Shown here: piece after piece, positions 1 through 12,000 of the stretch
How the letters are laid out: each line of letters opens with the position of its first letter
Numbering within the stretch: position 1 is the stretch's first letter
Assembly: GCA_002633025.1 (NCBI GenBank)
Contig: NMRB01000386.1
Coordinates: 265,554 to 329,553 of the forward strand
DNA: 64,000 nucleotides
Direction: 5' to 3'
Origin: Notospermus geniculatus
Lineage: Eukaryota; Nemertea; Pilidiophora; Heteronemertea; Lineidae
Translations under genes and position numbers: made by a program
The notes under the pieces: generated by a model
The model's input: the letters and a program-made list of their open reading frames with translations, nothing else
Told to the model about the DNA's origin: nothing
Databases searched by the model: none

Positions 1-46
1 AATCGAATTTTTTGCGACTTATAAGAGCTTTGCAAGGGACACTTAC

Positions 47-3000
47 TTCAGCTGAACACAGAGCTTTGGAAGCGAGTTGTCATGTTTGTCGTCATAGTGA
101 TAGAGAACACCATCTCTGAAACACAAAATAAAATATTCAATAGTAACACAAAAGGGAACTTTCCGGAGAACTACTTGCAGTGTGAGACTTGCCAACAGGT
201 GGCAGCACTGCAATAGCAGTCCTGACAACATTATTCATTTCAATAAGAAATTGACATGGGACTGTAACCTGAATGGTTTTCAATAAATTTCAATGGCAGC
301 GACACATGATCCATGGTGGCTTAAAGTTCCCAATTCAGTGGTCTTGATTCAGTTGCAGGTTTCAGGTTGAAACTACAGTTCATTCGAAATCCAAGTGGCG
401 CGAGGTTTTCAGCCGATATCTCCGCAACGGCTGGGTCAAATACAACATACCATACATCAATTAACTTTCTTTCTTGCCGGTATCTTTCTGCTACATGTAT
501 CTTCATTTTTCGCGCAAGGCATGCGTAACGGATCCCTTTCTCAAAACCCATTTCATTTCGCTATGCTGTTCAGTGCAGTTTACACGTGCGTGATGCATTG
601 TGCCATTTCAAAATGGCCGCCATTTCGGCTGTAAACAAGAACTGAGATTTGTGAAAGAACTTTTTTCTGTCACGTTTTTCGGGAAAATGACAGTGATGAT
701 GGCTGTACCGCCAAGAAAGACAAGTCGATTGATGTATGTTTCATCAAAATCGGCCCAGCCGTTGCGGAGCTATCCTTGATAAACCTCGCGCCAATCGGAA
801 GTGGAATGAAGAGTAGATGGATAACCAAACTTGGACTTTAGATCTACAAACTACCACTATACTGCTATAGTATTACTCACGATACCACTTACTTGAGAAC
901 AAAATACGCCGGCTTCCAGGTAGGACCGCCGAAATATCCCTGTGACTTAAGCAGCAGCATTCCTTCCTTACCGACGCCACGTGCTGGCCGTGAGGCCGAC
1001 ACTGCATCTTCCCAGTGGACCAGAGCGTAGTAGTCCAGCTCCACTTCACTTGGTTGGCAGCGACAGTCCTGTGCTATCCACTTCCTGAGTCCGATCTTCT
1101 GAACTGTGGCATCGGTGAGCACACTGAGTCGTGGGAGGTCGAGCTCACTTTGTCTTATCACCATATCCAATTGACTGATTATGTTCCTGAAGATAAAGTG
1201 TTGTTATGGTTCACCACTTGACCTGAGAAGACCCATACACAGTTGGGGGTTATTCCAGCTACCACTACAAACATTAGAAGAACCTAAACCAGGGAAATAG
1301 ACTCTATCACTCCAATAGAGCGCAGCACCTGACGGGTAGCTAGCTAGGCCTTCAGCGTCACGACGTCCCGTGCCCCATTCTGAACGCCATGACGTCACTC
1401 GAAAAACCTCCACTTGTTTCAGCGATCATGACGTCGTCTCAAGTCAAGATGTCATGGAATGAGTACGGGACGTCGTGACGCTGTAGTTACCCGTCAGGTG
1501 CTGCGCTCTTTTGGAGTGATATAGTCCATTGGAACTTACTTTGTTAACTCTTCATCTCCTGTCGTGATCCAGAACTGCTTCCTACGATTTGTGCACACGA
1601 TGTTGATGACGTGACAGTTCATGCTTAACTGGAAATAAACAACAGAAATCTGAACTCCAAGTTTGGCCTCAATCGACTCAACTGATCCTGTTTTCCTCGC
1701 CACTTCATAGAAACATTCTCAATTTCAAACAATCAGAGGATGTAACTTTCTTTGTAACTTTCTTAACTTTTCCCCTCTTACCATTCAAGTCCTTTTTATT
1801 CTAGTTTCATCTCTGGGGTTCCTTGGGCGTGCTTTCTGGCACCCGAGGTACCATACTGCCCTTGTCATGCAACCAAGTGAGCTATGGGCGAGAGAGACTC
1901 TTCGGGATTCTGCACCCCTGTGCATGCAATTGCTGCACTTTGGGTTGTAACTTCACTTTTCCCCCTCACAACAGTCAGTCTCCGAGCAGTTCATTAATTC
2001 TGAGACACTTACAGAGATGTAATCAAGTTCTGTGTACTTGATGACCGCCTCTTTCCTGTACCGTGGTCCACCCAGGTACCGCCCCAGCAGGTACAAAGCT
2101 TGGTCTGTCAGCAGGATGAATATGGGTTGCGCGTCGCCTTCCATGTGACCGAGGCTTGTGTGGTACATCTGGAAATGGAAAATGGTCATTGGAGATGTGG
2201 AATTTCTTTGTGCTGTCAGAGGGTGCAGTGGACACATCGGTGCCTGGCACCTCTGAAGTTCCAGGTCCAATCCATGGGCAGACCCCCTTTTCACGTGACA
2301 GAGAGGGCATGACACTCCAGTGCAGGTTTTGTGCAGGGACTCTGGTCATCAAAAGAGCACTCAACTCTCGAGTCGGTACTTCAAAAAATATTTCTTTAAG
2401 TGCAAAAGCACGAACTCCAGAGTTGTTTGCAACAAATGACCCCTTCATAATTGATTTTCAATAGGAGCAGTCAGCCTTGCATTGCCAAAAGACGGCAGCA
2501 AAGTTCTACCGGACGAATACAATAGAACATTCTCCTGATTGGTGCTCAGTCAACCATGAACGGGTCTGCTAGGCATTGAAATTGGCTGTAGTGACTCTTA
2601 CAGAGCTCCTATACATGCACAGGTTGCAGTCTTATTTTGGAAAATTCTTTTGAGTCCGACTGAGAAATCGACAAAATTACGGAAGCTTCTGATGTGAATG
2701 GCCTGGATGCGTGCCCTCTTTTGACAGATCGTGGATCCGCCCCTGGGTCGCCATGTCCTCCGTACCTTTATAAACTGTTCATCTTGACCTTGGAAGACCT
2801 CTAGCATCAGAAACAGCATGTTGTTGTTATCAACTCTGGAAAAACAAGAAGTACAATGTATAGAACTTTGAGGCTAGCGACTTATAATTAGGGTCAATCC
2901 AGACAGACAAACCACTGAATCGGTCAAATTTAGTTTCCACAGTCAAATAAAAATTCCCGCATTCTTTGACTAAAAGATGTTCCGTTTTTACAAAATGTAT

Positions 3001-6000
3001 TTCAATGTATGCTTACTTGATTTCAGCTTCATGTAAATGCTGCTCAGGACTGACAACCTGCCTGGCCTGTCCGTCGTGCCCACTCCCGTCGTCCGGCGAC
3101 CCCTGGCTTGCCCCGTCTCCCTCCTCCCTCCGCAAGGTGGGATCGAGATACTGGCCGACGGCGAGATCCAACGGCTTCTTCACCGCTCGCGTTTTCTGTG
3201 GACTAGACTCAGCGCCATTCCCCTCGGTTCGTTTCCCATCCTGCACCAAATCACATTTGTCCACGATTTTTGAATGAATCTTGCCGTTGCAACAGTACAC
3301 ATCGACGTACGGACTCAACGGTCGGTTTGTAACCTCCGGCGAAGGATTTTCCAGTGAAATTTCCGGTACTTCAGGCAACTGTAATACTTGTTGTTCCCCC
3401 TCCTTCTCGACACAACTCGTACGACTAGAATTCAAAGCATATATATCGAACGAATCTTCCGAGTCCATATGCTCCAAAATACTCAAATATTTCCTTGAAT
3501 TTTCGTCAGAAATGTTCGGTTTTTCTCTGTCTTTCAGAGGACTACATATACGGTCAATCCCTTCATTTTTTTCGTGGGGTACAGAACTGGTGTTTTCCAA
3601 TTCACTACAAACTTTTGTCTTTGGTTCACTGTCATTTTTATCACAGACTTCAACATTCTCATCAAAATTTTTCGTCGAATTATCCAAAGAGGCCGAGTTC
3701 CTTTTTTCCATTTTGCCAAAAGGTGCATTAGAAACAAGCATTCCATCACTTTGACTACTCACCAGGAATTTAGCATCACCATTCATCGGCGGTGGTTCAT
3801 TCGCCACAAACGCGACATCCAAAATCTTCGAGAAAGAACTACGTTTCTCTTTAAAAGTAAGATTATCATTCGTAGCATCAGAATGACGAGCTTTTTCTCG
3901 TAATTTCACCGTCTGCCCATTGACTTCAATTGTTTTGACACCACCACCATCACACTTATCAACACACGCACCGATGTCTGTTGGCTTTTCCCCAGAACCT
4001 GCAACCACACCAGACCCAGACAACTCCAAAATCTCCTCCAACTTGGCCATATCCACAGCTTTCTCTTCCAACCTAGGTGAATGGGAATGCTTCATTTCCG
4101 GCGTAGCGGGAGTCCGTGGACTCTCCGGCAAGCTATCCTCTCCCTCGTCTTTCTTCCTACTATTCGACCTCTTCTTCCGACCTTTTGACTTTGTGGGAAC
4201 TCGTATGACCTCTAAATCCTGACTGACATTGATATCATCCATGTCTAACGACATCAGCCGGCTTCTCACGTCGTTTTCGAACGTCAGACTCGGACTGGAG
4301 CTGTGGAACGACTGGTTGGCGTTCGGGATGTCAAGAGTGCGCATACTATCCAAGGAACTGTTATCTGAGGGTTGAAGCAGCTGGAGGTCAACGGGTCGTG
4401 TGTTGTTGTTGAAAGAGCCGACAGATTCCACATCAAAGCTGACATTTCGAGGGAAGAATTCTTGACTACTGAGCTGGAATGAACAAATTTGGGACTCGTT
4501 AGGCCCTGTTTATACAGAAGGTGCAGCAACACGACATGGCACAATTATTTTTTACATTCCATGTACCGTATTTTCGCGACTATAGGGCGCACCTGACTAT
4601 AAGGCGCACCCCCTAATTTCACCCTAAACCCTTGACGAAATCCATACATAAGACGCACTGCCCTATAAGACGCACCTCCCTATAAGACGCAGTCATCAGG
4701 TGAACCACAGCAATGTTATGCATCAAACTGACCTGGTTGTATGATTAATTAGCTTGTTGTGACACTTCCTGATCAAATTTTCGGACTCTATCTGCATATA
4801 AGGCGCACCACCCTATAAGGCGCACCCCCAATTTTAGACCCTTCTTCATGAAAAAAAGCCGCGCCTTATAGTCCGAAAAATACGGTATATCCATTTAATA
4901 CAGAGCAAAGCGTCGCACTGTTTCATATTTGCTAGCTATTTATTTTGGGGTAACTCGGGGGAAAATGCAGAAAGGTACATGAATTCTCACCTGTGATATG
5001 TCACTGTTCATACTGCACAGGGACAACCTCTCATCGGCGTCCTCCTCTGAGTTCTGTGGAGCATGACTAGGTTTCCTGCTTGGCATGTAGCTGGCCAGGT
5101 CAAGATATGGTACATCCTGAAACAAGAATTCACATGTAATACATCGTTAATTTCGCCACTGGGGATAGGACCAATTTGAATTCACTGATCGACTCAATCC
5201 CACACTGCCTTTGCAGGACTAGTAACTGTCAGAGTGGTACAGTGGAAACATCAGCACCTGTCACCTCTGAGGTTCTGGGTTCAATCCCCAGTCAGGCTGG
5301 CTCTTCATATGACAGAGTGAAACTCTCTCTCACAGTGCAGTTTTTCTCCTGGCACTCCAGTTTCCTCCTACTGACTGTACATTGAATTATCCCCATGTAG
5401 TCTGTCGAGCTGATAATACTGTAGTTTGTGCTCGGCTCTCATTTAGATATTTAAAAGCAATGAAATCAAACTTACATAATCAAGATCGAAAGTCACAAAC
5501 TCTAGCCCTGAGGTCATCGTCAAAAGGATGTGGATACGCTGAAAAGAAATTGAAAATCATCTACACTTTTTGGTTCAGCTAAGAGATTTAACTGTAGAAG
5601 CCATTTATGGCTTTAAGGTACCGGTAACCATTTCTCTATTGTCTTCTGCTGTTATATGTGAATTCCTTTTCTGGATGAAGCTCCCCCTTCCCCCCTGATA
5701 TGAGTTGGAGGTCCTCCCCCTAATCCTGACCAAGAGACACTCCATGGTGGAAGATGGACTTACCTGATCGTCCAGAAGAAGAGCATCCTTGACGTAGTAT
5801 TTGCCGACCAACTTTGGATTTTCAGAGAAGCACTTGATGTAGCATTCAAGGAGGTTCTCGCACAGTGCCATGTAAAGCCATGCTCGGCCTAAAAAAGAGA
5901 AAAGCATGACAATCTGAATCTTGTTCAAATGGTGAGAAATGCCTGGGTCTGGCAACACAAACCAGCTGCCTATGGAATCTGTATTCGAAGGCCTGGGTTT

Positions 6001-9000
6001 GGCAAAGTTTACAGCATCAACACATGGCTTGGCAAAATCTTTCGCATCAAGTGATGTGTTAGAGAGTTCTAAGGCCATGTTTGAAGGCAAACTCTAGCAT
6101 TGAGGGTAATGGTCTCTGCGCCCTTTCAGATTGCACTTCTAGCATGTCTAGTTGGGACGGACCTTCATGGCTTCAACTAACATTACACTTAGTCACAGGG
6201 ACATGTGCAAGAAATTACTGTGCATTGGAAAACAAATTAATACTGCACACTGAATTCTTTCCATCAGCTACCAGTGATCTACACCTGGTGTTTCAGTATT
6301 CCACCCAGTGGGACATGGTTTTTACGGCCCATAGGATTCCTAAGCATATAGCAACCAGACAGCAATCAACAATTGATTTTTCCATAAAACACATTGTACT
6401 TTGAAACTGTACGGCTATGAGCTGAGCCATGCCACACAACTTAGGGAGACTTGCCCTCAGACAGACACAGACAGACCACACCTCTGACAGCTTAAATGTT
6501 CCATACCTCTTCCTAAATGTGTGGTGACTTTCACCAGGCGGTTTATCTCTTTAACCGCCTCCTTGCGAGTGAATTCCTGCGCCACCTGCCAGTAGCCATT
6601 GGTGATGTGACGAAGTCTGAAACAAGGAAAAGAACAATGGAAATTTTCGGTATCATGGATTTTTATAAGGATGAAGGAAGTCTGCACTACGTTGAAACGG
6701 AAGGAAAAACAATACAATCATCCATAAATGAGAACACGGGCGAATTAAATGTACAGCAGGAGGAAACTGGAGTGCCCAGAAAAACCTGCACTGTCAGAGA
6801 GAGTTGCCCTCTGTATCACATGAGTACCAAGTCCAACTGGGGATCGAACCCAGAACCTCAGAGGTGACAGGCACCATGTTTCCGTTGCACCACTCTGACA
6901 GCCCAATCGAACCGCTGTTGAGGTTCTTCACTGACGTCACAACGGTCATGTGGCTGCAAAGTATTGGCCATTTTGGCCGTCAAAACTATCACGTCATGAC
7001 ATTTTAACTTCAACTTTAACTTTCTTTTTAAAATTTTGACATCAGGATCTGTGTGTTCAGATGCTGTGTTCATCCCGTGACGTCGCTTGACATTTTGACG
7101 GCCAACATGGTGGCATCGTGTCGTCATGGAAATGTGGCGTATCCAAGCATGAAAATTTGACTTGGATGATACTCACCCATGAAGGAATGCATGGTCAAGA
7201 TGTTCGCACAGTTTCTTGAGCAGACGATCTTCATTCGCTAGAATCAGAATTTCCTCTCCTGAGCAGAATTGTTGTTCTTGAATCTGAAAAGAGGAAGAGA
7301 TATACTCTGCTGATTATCATTCCTCAGAATAACGCAGAGAAATCCTTGACAGAACGACCAAATCAATACTTCGATTGTTGAAGTGCGTTTCAAGAAAATC
7401 AGTCCCATCTTCACAAGCTCAGGAAGCACTAGAACACAGAAAAGCAGATCTGCTCGCCGAAGATCCTGGGGCACTTTGTCAATTTCTGTAGCTTAGATTA
7501 GAAGTTCAGTGAGATATAAGTGTGTTACTTACACAAGTATATTTTTAAAATGAGTACCGGTATTGTTTTACTCAAAGAGTGTCATACCTTCCAAATTTGA
7601 CACTCCAGACATGCCTCTTTTCGGGAGTATTTCCCACAGAAACAGTTTTACATTTTGCACTGGTTTTGATCTATACCCATGACAAAAACCAACTTATAAA
7701 GGTCTACCACTCCTACTTCACCAGGTCTAAGTATACACATTTCCCCCATTTCTTCAGCATCTTAATGAACAACATTCTTCTTTTTATGGGGGGACTCCCA
7801 GAAAGTCAACAACTTCCTTGATATTATTCTTATGTTTACGGGGTACCGGGTTTATCAACTTTAGTATGACCTATAAATGAACTTTAACTTCCGAAAGTAA
7901 AGGCTGCCGCTTTTTACATGAAAGCCATGTCATAACCAGCAATCACAGCACATGAAGCATAATGCATAGGATCATCCTCGGTGGGGGGGGATTGTTGTTC
8001 AGCTGCCCACAGTCAGTACTGACAGAGGCAAGATAACTCCTTTGTTGAGCAGCCAAAGTTGCATCAACTTTCTTTATTTGTACGTGAAAAACTGAGATTG
8101 ACACTTCAGGAATGTGATGAGAATTTGGCATTGTTTGGCACAGTTGGGGAGCTGGGCAACTTTTATTTTTAACACGGAGGCTAAGAACTTTATGTTCTGT
8201 GATGTGAAGTTAGCCAACCTGACCACAAAAAATTCTTCTTAAGTATAGCACTCTTGGGTGTGGGATTTTGAATTTTTGGAATTGACTTTCTCATTGGACT
8301 CAAGAGCTGAGCTTTGTACAGGAGATAAGAATGGGGACAGATGAACAGCTAAATTTTGAACGGTTGGATTTACACCCCATAATGTATTATCAATGTAATA
8401 CAAACATGGTGCCTTGTAATCATAAGCATATAATTCTTTGTAGTTTTAAGTGGTTACATAATTGGATATGACGTTTTTATGTATTTTGCGTGTTGACCCA
8501 TTTTTGACCCTTTCACTAGGCTGTACAATGTATGTTAAATAAAAGTCGCCTTGCTCTGGACTAGCATGGTTGGATGCACAAAAGACTCAGCTTATAAGCT
8601 GAGAGACTAAATGAGATTGACTGACGGCCAAAGTCTGCATACATAGAATGAGACGTAGGCCCCTATCACTCAGTGATCACACATCGTCATGTGTGGCGAC
8701 AGTCATGTTCTCCTTGACCAAAGATTACTGGTATATGTGTACGACATATTCAAAGAATAACAAAGTCCCAATGGATGATTCAAGTACGGCCTTTTATTTT
8801 TTATTAGTTGGTTTACGAAATAAAATCCTGAAAGGCTGAGGCAGGAGGGAGGGAAAAAAATAAAAATAAAGATCTTTCAGCTCAGCTTTTTAAAAATAAA
8901 AATCCTGAAAGGCTGAGGCAGGAGGGAGGAAAAATTTTAAAAAAATATCCTTCAGCTCAGCTTTTTTTAAATACAAACTGATGGATTGCCAAAAAACCCA

Positions 9001-12000
9001 TGATTTTATTTTTTTCCTGTGTGGGGATACAATAGAGGGTCGGAGGAAATAAAAAAGAGGAAAAATTTCAACTTTTTTTCCCCTGAAATCGGGAAATCCA
9101 ACGTCGGCGGTTTCGTAAACCAACTATTAAAAAAAGGCCTAACTAATGATTTCAAACACAATGGGAATTCCCAATATAATACCAATTAGATCATCAATAG
9201 GTTCAATTAGGCCAACATCAACATCCGACAATCATGTCAGAAACATTAAACTTTTAAAATTATTTGTAAAATATCTCACTGATCTGACATTGACACATCA
9301 AACTAGATCAATGACCCTGTGTCATGTTGACATACTATTTTATTCATGACATGCTTTCAACCATCTGATAGGCCTAGTGACGATACAGTCATATAAAAGA
9401 AATACTGATTACCTCCAAAATGACCTCCAAACGGATTGTCAAAAATGAGGCTATAGACCTTTGCTTGCAACAAAGATGGCGGTCTAACAGTTGCCGCTAT
9501 TTGAGTCCGAAGCCTAATACCATGCCATTGTTGGCATGTTCAGCTGGTCAAGGAACCATGGCACAAAAGTTTAGGTAAAATAATTGTCTGAGAGGATGGG
9601 TTTGGTAGTGTTATGTCATGCTTGGACAATGAATGGCCAAGACGTCATGTGGGAGAATGAGAACGCCACCACCTTTGTTGGAAAGGTCTACAGGTACGCA
9701 CAAGATTATGCCCAGAAGCTATTGAATAATGCGAAGAGTTATCAAAAGGCCGTCACATGACAGTGACACTGACCCATGATAATTTAAAAGATCATCAGCT
9801 GTTGTGGTAGTGAGTAGGCCAACATGAAATACTGAAAACAAAACATCCGCTGAAAGTTTTTGACCTGAAACATCACACACTCCAGCCAATAGGCCTTGTA
9901 ACCTTTGGACTTTTCATTCATTCATTTCACTAATGATCACATGTGCCTGGGCCTTTACATAGTTCTGCAAGTGACCTGGCCAGGGTGGTGAGAGAAGGGG
10001 GTCATTTGATTACAAAAATACCATGGCTTGAATTAGATCTATACAGTAATTATGTGATTACCTTCATGGGTGAGAGAGGCCTATCCATGCATGATCAATC
10101 AGAAGGATGATCATGCCCAGAAAATCTAATCAAATCTGGTTATTATGTAATAGGCATTACATTACTGTGGTCACCACGGTGACACTGCGATTCGAAGTGA
10201 CCAAAACAATGCAATTTTAATCACAGACAGTTATCAAGGATTCCGCTCATCTCATTACTGCTTTGTTGGCTAACTGTTTAGTGATACAAAACCAATAGGC
10301 AATACATTCACAGTAAAAACACAGACTTTGATTGCAGTTCACACATTATGATTGATGACTGAATGTTGGCTTTAAATAAGAACATATATAGGTATGCCAT
10401 AAATAGTAGGCCTATGAATGATTGGCTTTTTGGCTTATCTAAACAGCAAGGAACTGCATGGCAAACTAAACAAGACATGGGACATGACAATATTTTCCTA
10501 CATGTAGGCATGCCAGGTAGTATAGACCTAGTAGGAGGCAGAGGGTGAGAGCTGAGGTCAGCCAGACATTCCACTTGCACTAATAGTCGGCAGGCAGTGT
10601 TAGTGTGTAGTGTAGGATCTCTCCACCTATAGCACGTGATGCAAAATTATCGCCGAAGTTTACATGTTTGGCCGATTTTTTAAGCGACCTTGTCATGAAG
10701 GGCACAGATTTTTTCTTCACTTGTCCCGTCACGGGCGGAATTGCACACGAGTTAATGATCTTGAATAAACATAGCATGTAAATAGCATGGTGTGTGGTAT
10801 TTCATATCAGCGAACGCGACTCTTAACGGATGCAGCCACCAAAAAACAGTCCTGAATGTCATGATGTTTTTGCAAAGTTTACACAACTGACCGAGATGGC
10901 CATGCTCCGACGCTGTCATTGGTGTTGTTATTGCGCATGACGTCAATGACGTAAGTGACGCAGAGTCTCGCCAGCGAATGAGCTGAAACTTCGGCATTTT
11001 TGCACCACCATGCCACCAACACTGTTCCTAACCCTAACAATAGCCCTAATCATGCTAATGTTCCTGACCCTAACAATAGCCCTTCTTAACACTGACCCTG
11101 TGGTGGGGGATTATGCAGTTAGGCCCTAGGCCCTACACTAGGCTACAGAGAAAAATTTTCGTGGGTCACGCGCACACAGTGTCAGTAACCAGTCTACACC
11201 ATCACGCTAGGCCGTGAAATCACGCTACAGCGTGAAAACCTTCTGTGGAAACCAAATTTTTACACACAGAAAACATCACACACTCCAGCCAATAGGCCTT
11301 GTAACCTTTGGACTTTTCATTCATTCATTTCACTAATGATCACATGTGCCTGGGCCTTTACATACCCGGTAGTTCTGCAAGTGACCTGGCCAGGGTGGTG
11401 AGAGAAGGGGGTCATTTGATTACAAAAATACCATGGCTTGAATTAGATCTATACAGTAATTACCGGGTATGTGATTACCTTCATGGGTGAGAGAGGCCTA
11501 TCCATGCATGATCAATCAGAAGGATGATCATGCCCAGAAAATCAAATCAAATCTGGTTATTATGTAATGGGCATTACATTACTGTGGTCACCACGGTGAC
11601 ATTGCAATTCGAAGTGACCAAAACAATGCAATAATCACAGACAGTTATCAAGGATTCCGCTCATCTCATTATTGCTTTGTTGGCTAACTGTTTAGTGATA
11701 CAAAACCAATAGGCAATACATTCAGTATTGCAGTTTGCAATACTGAATGCAGTTTGCAGTTCACACATCATGATTGATGACTGAATGTTGGCTTTAAATA
11801 AGAACATATATAGGTATGCCATAAATAGTAGGCCTATGAATGATTGGCCTTTTGGCTTATCTAAACAGCAAGGAACTGCATGGCAAACTAAACAAGACAT
11901 GGGACATGACAATATTTTCCTAGGTATGCCAGGTAGTAAAGACCTACATGTATATGTAGGAGGCAGAGGGCGAGAGCTGAGGTCAGCCAGACATTCCACT

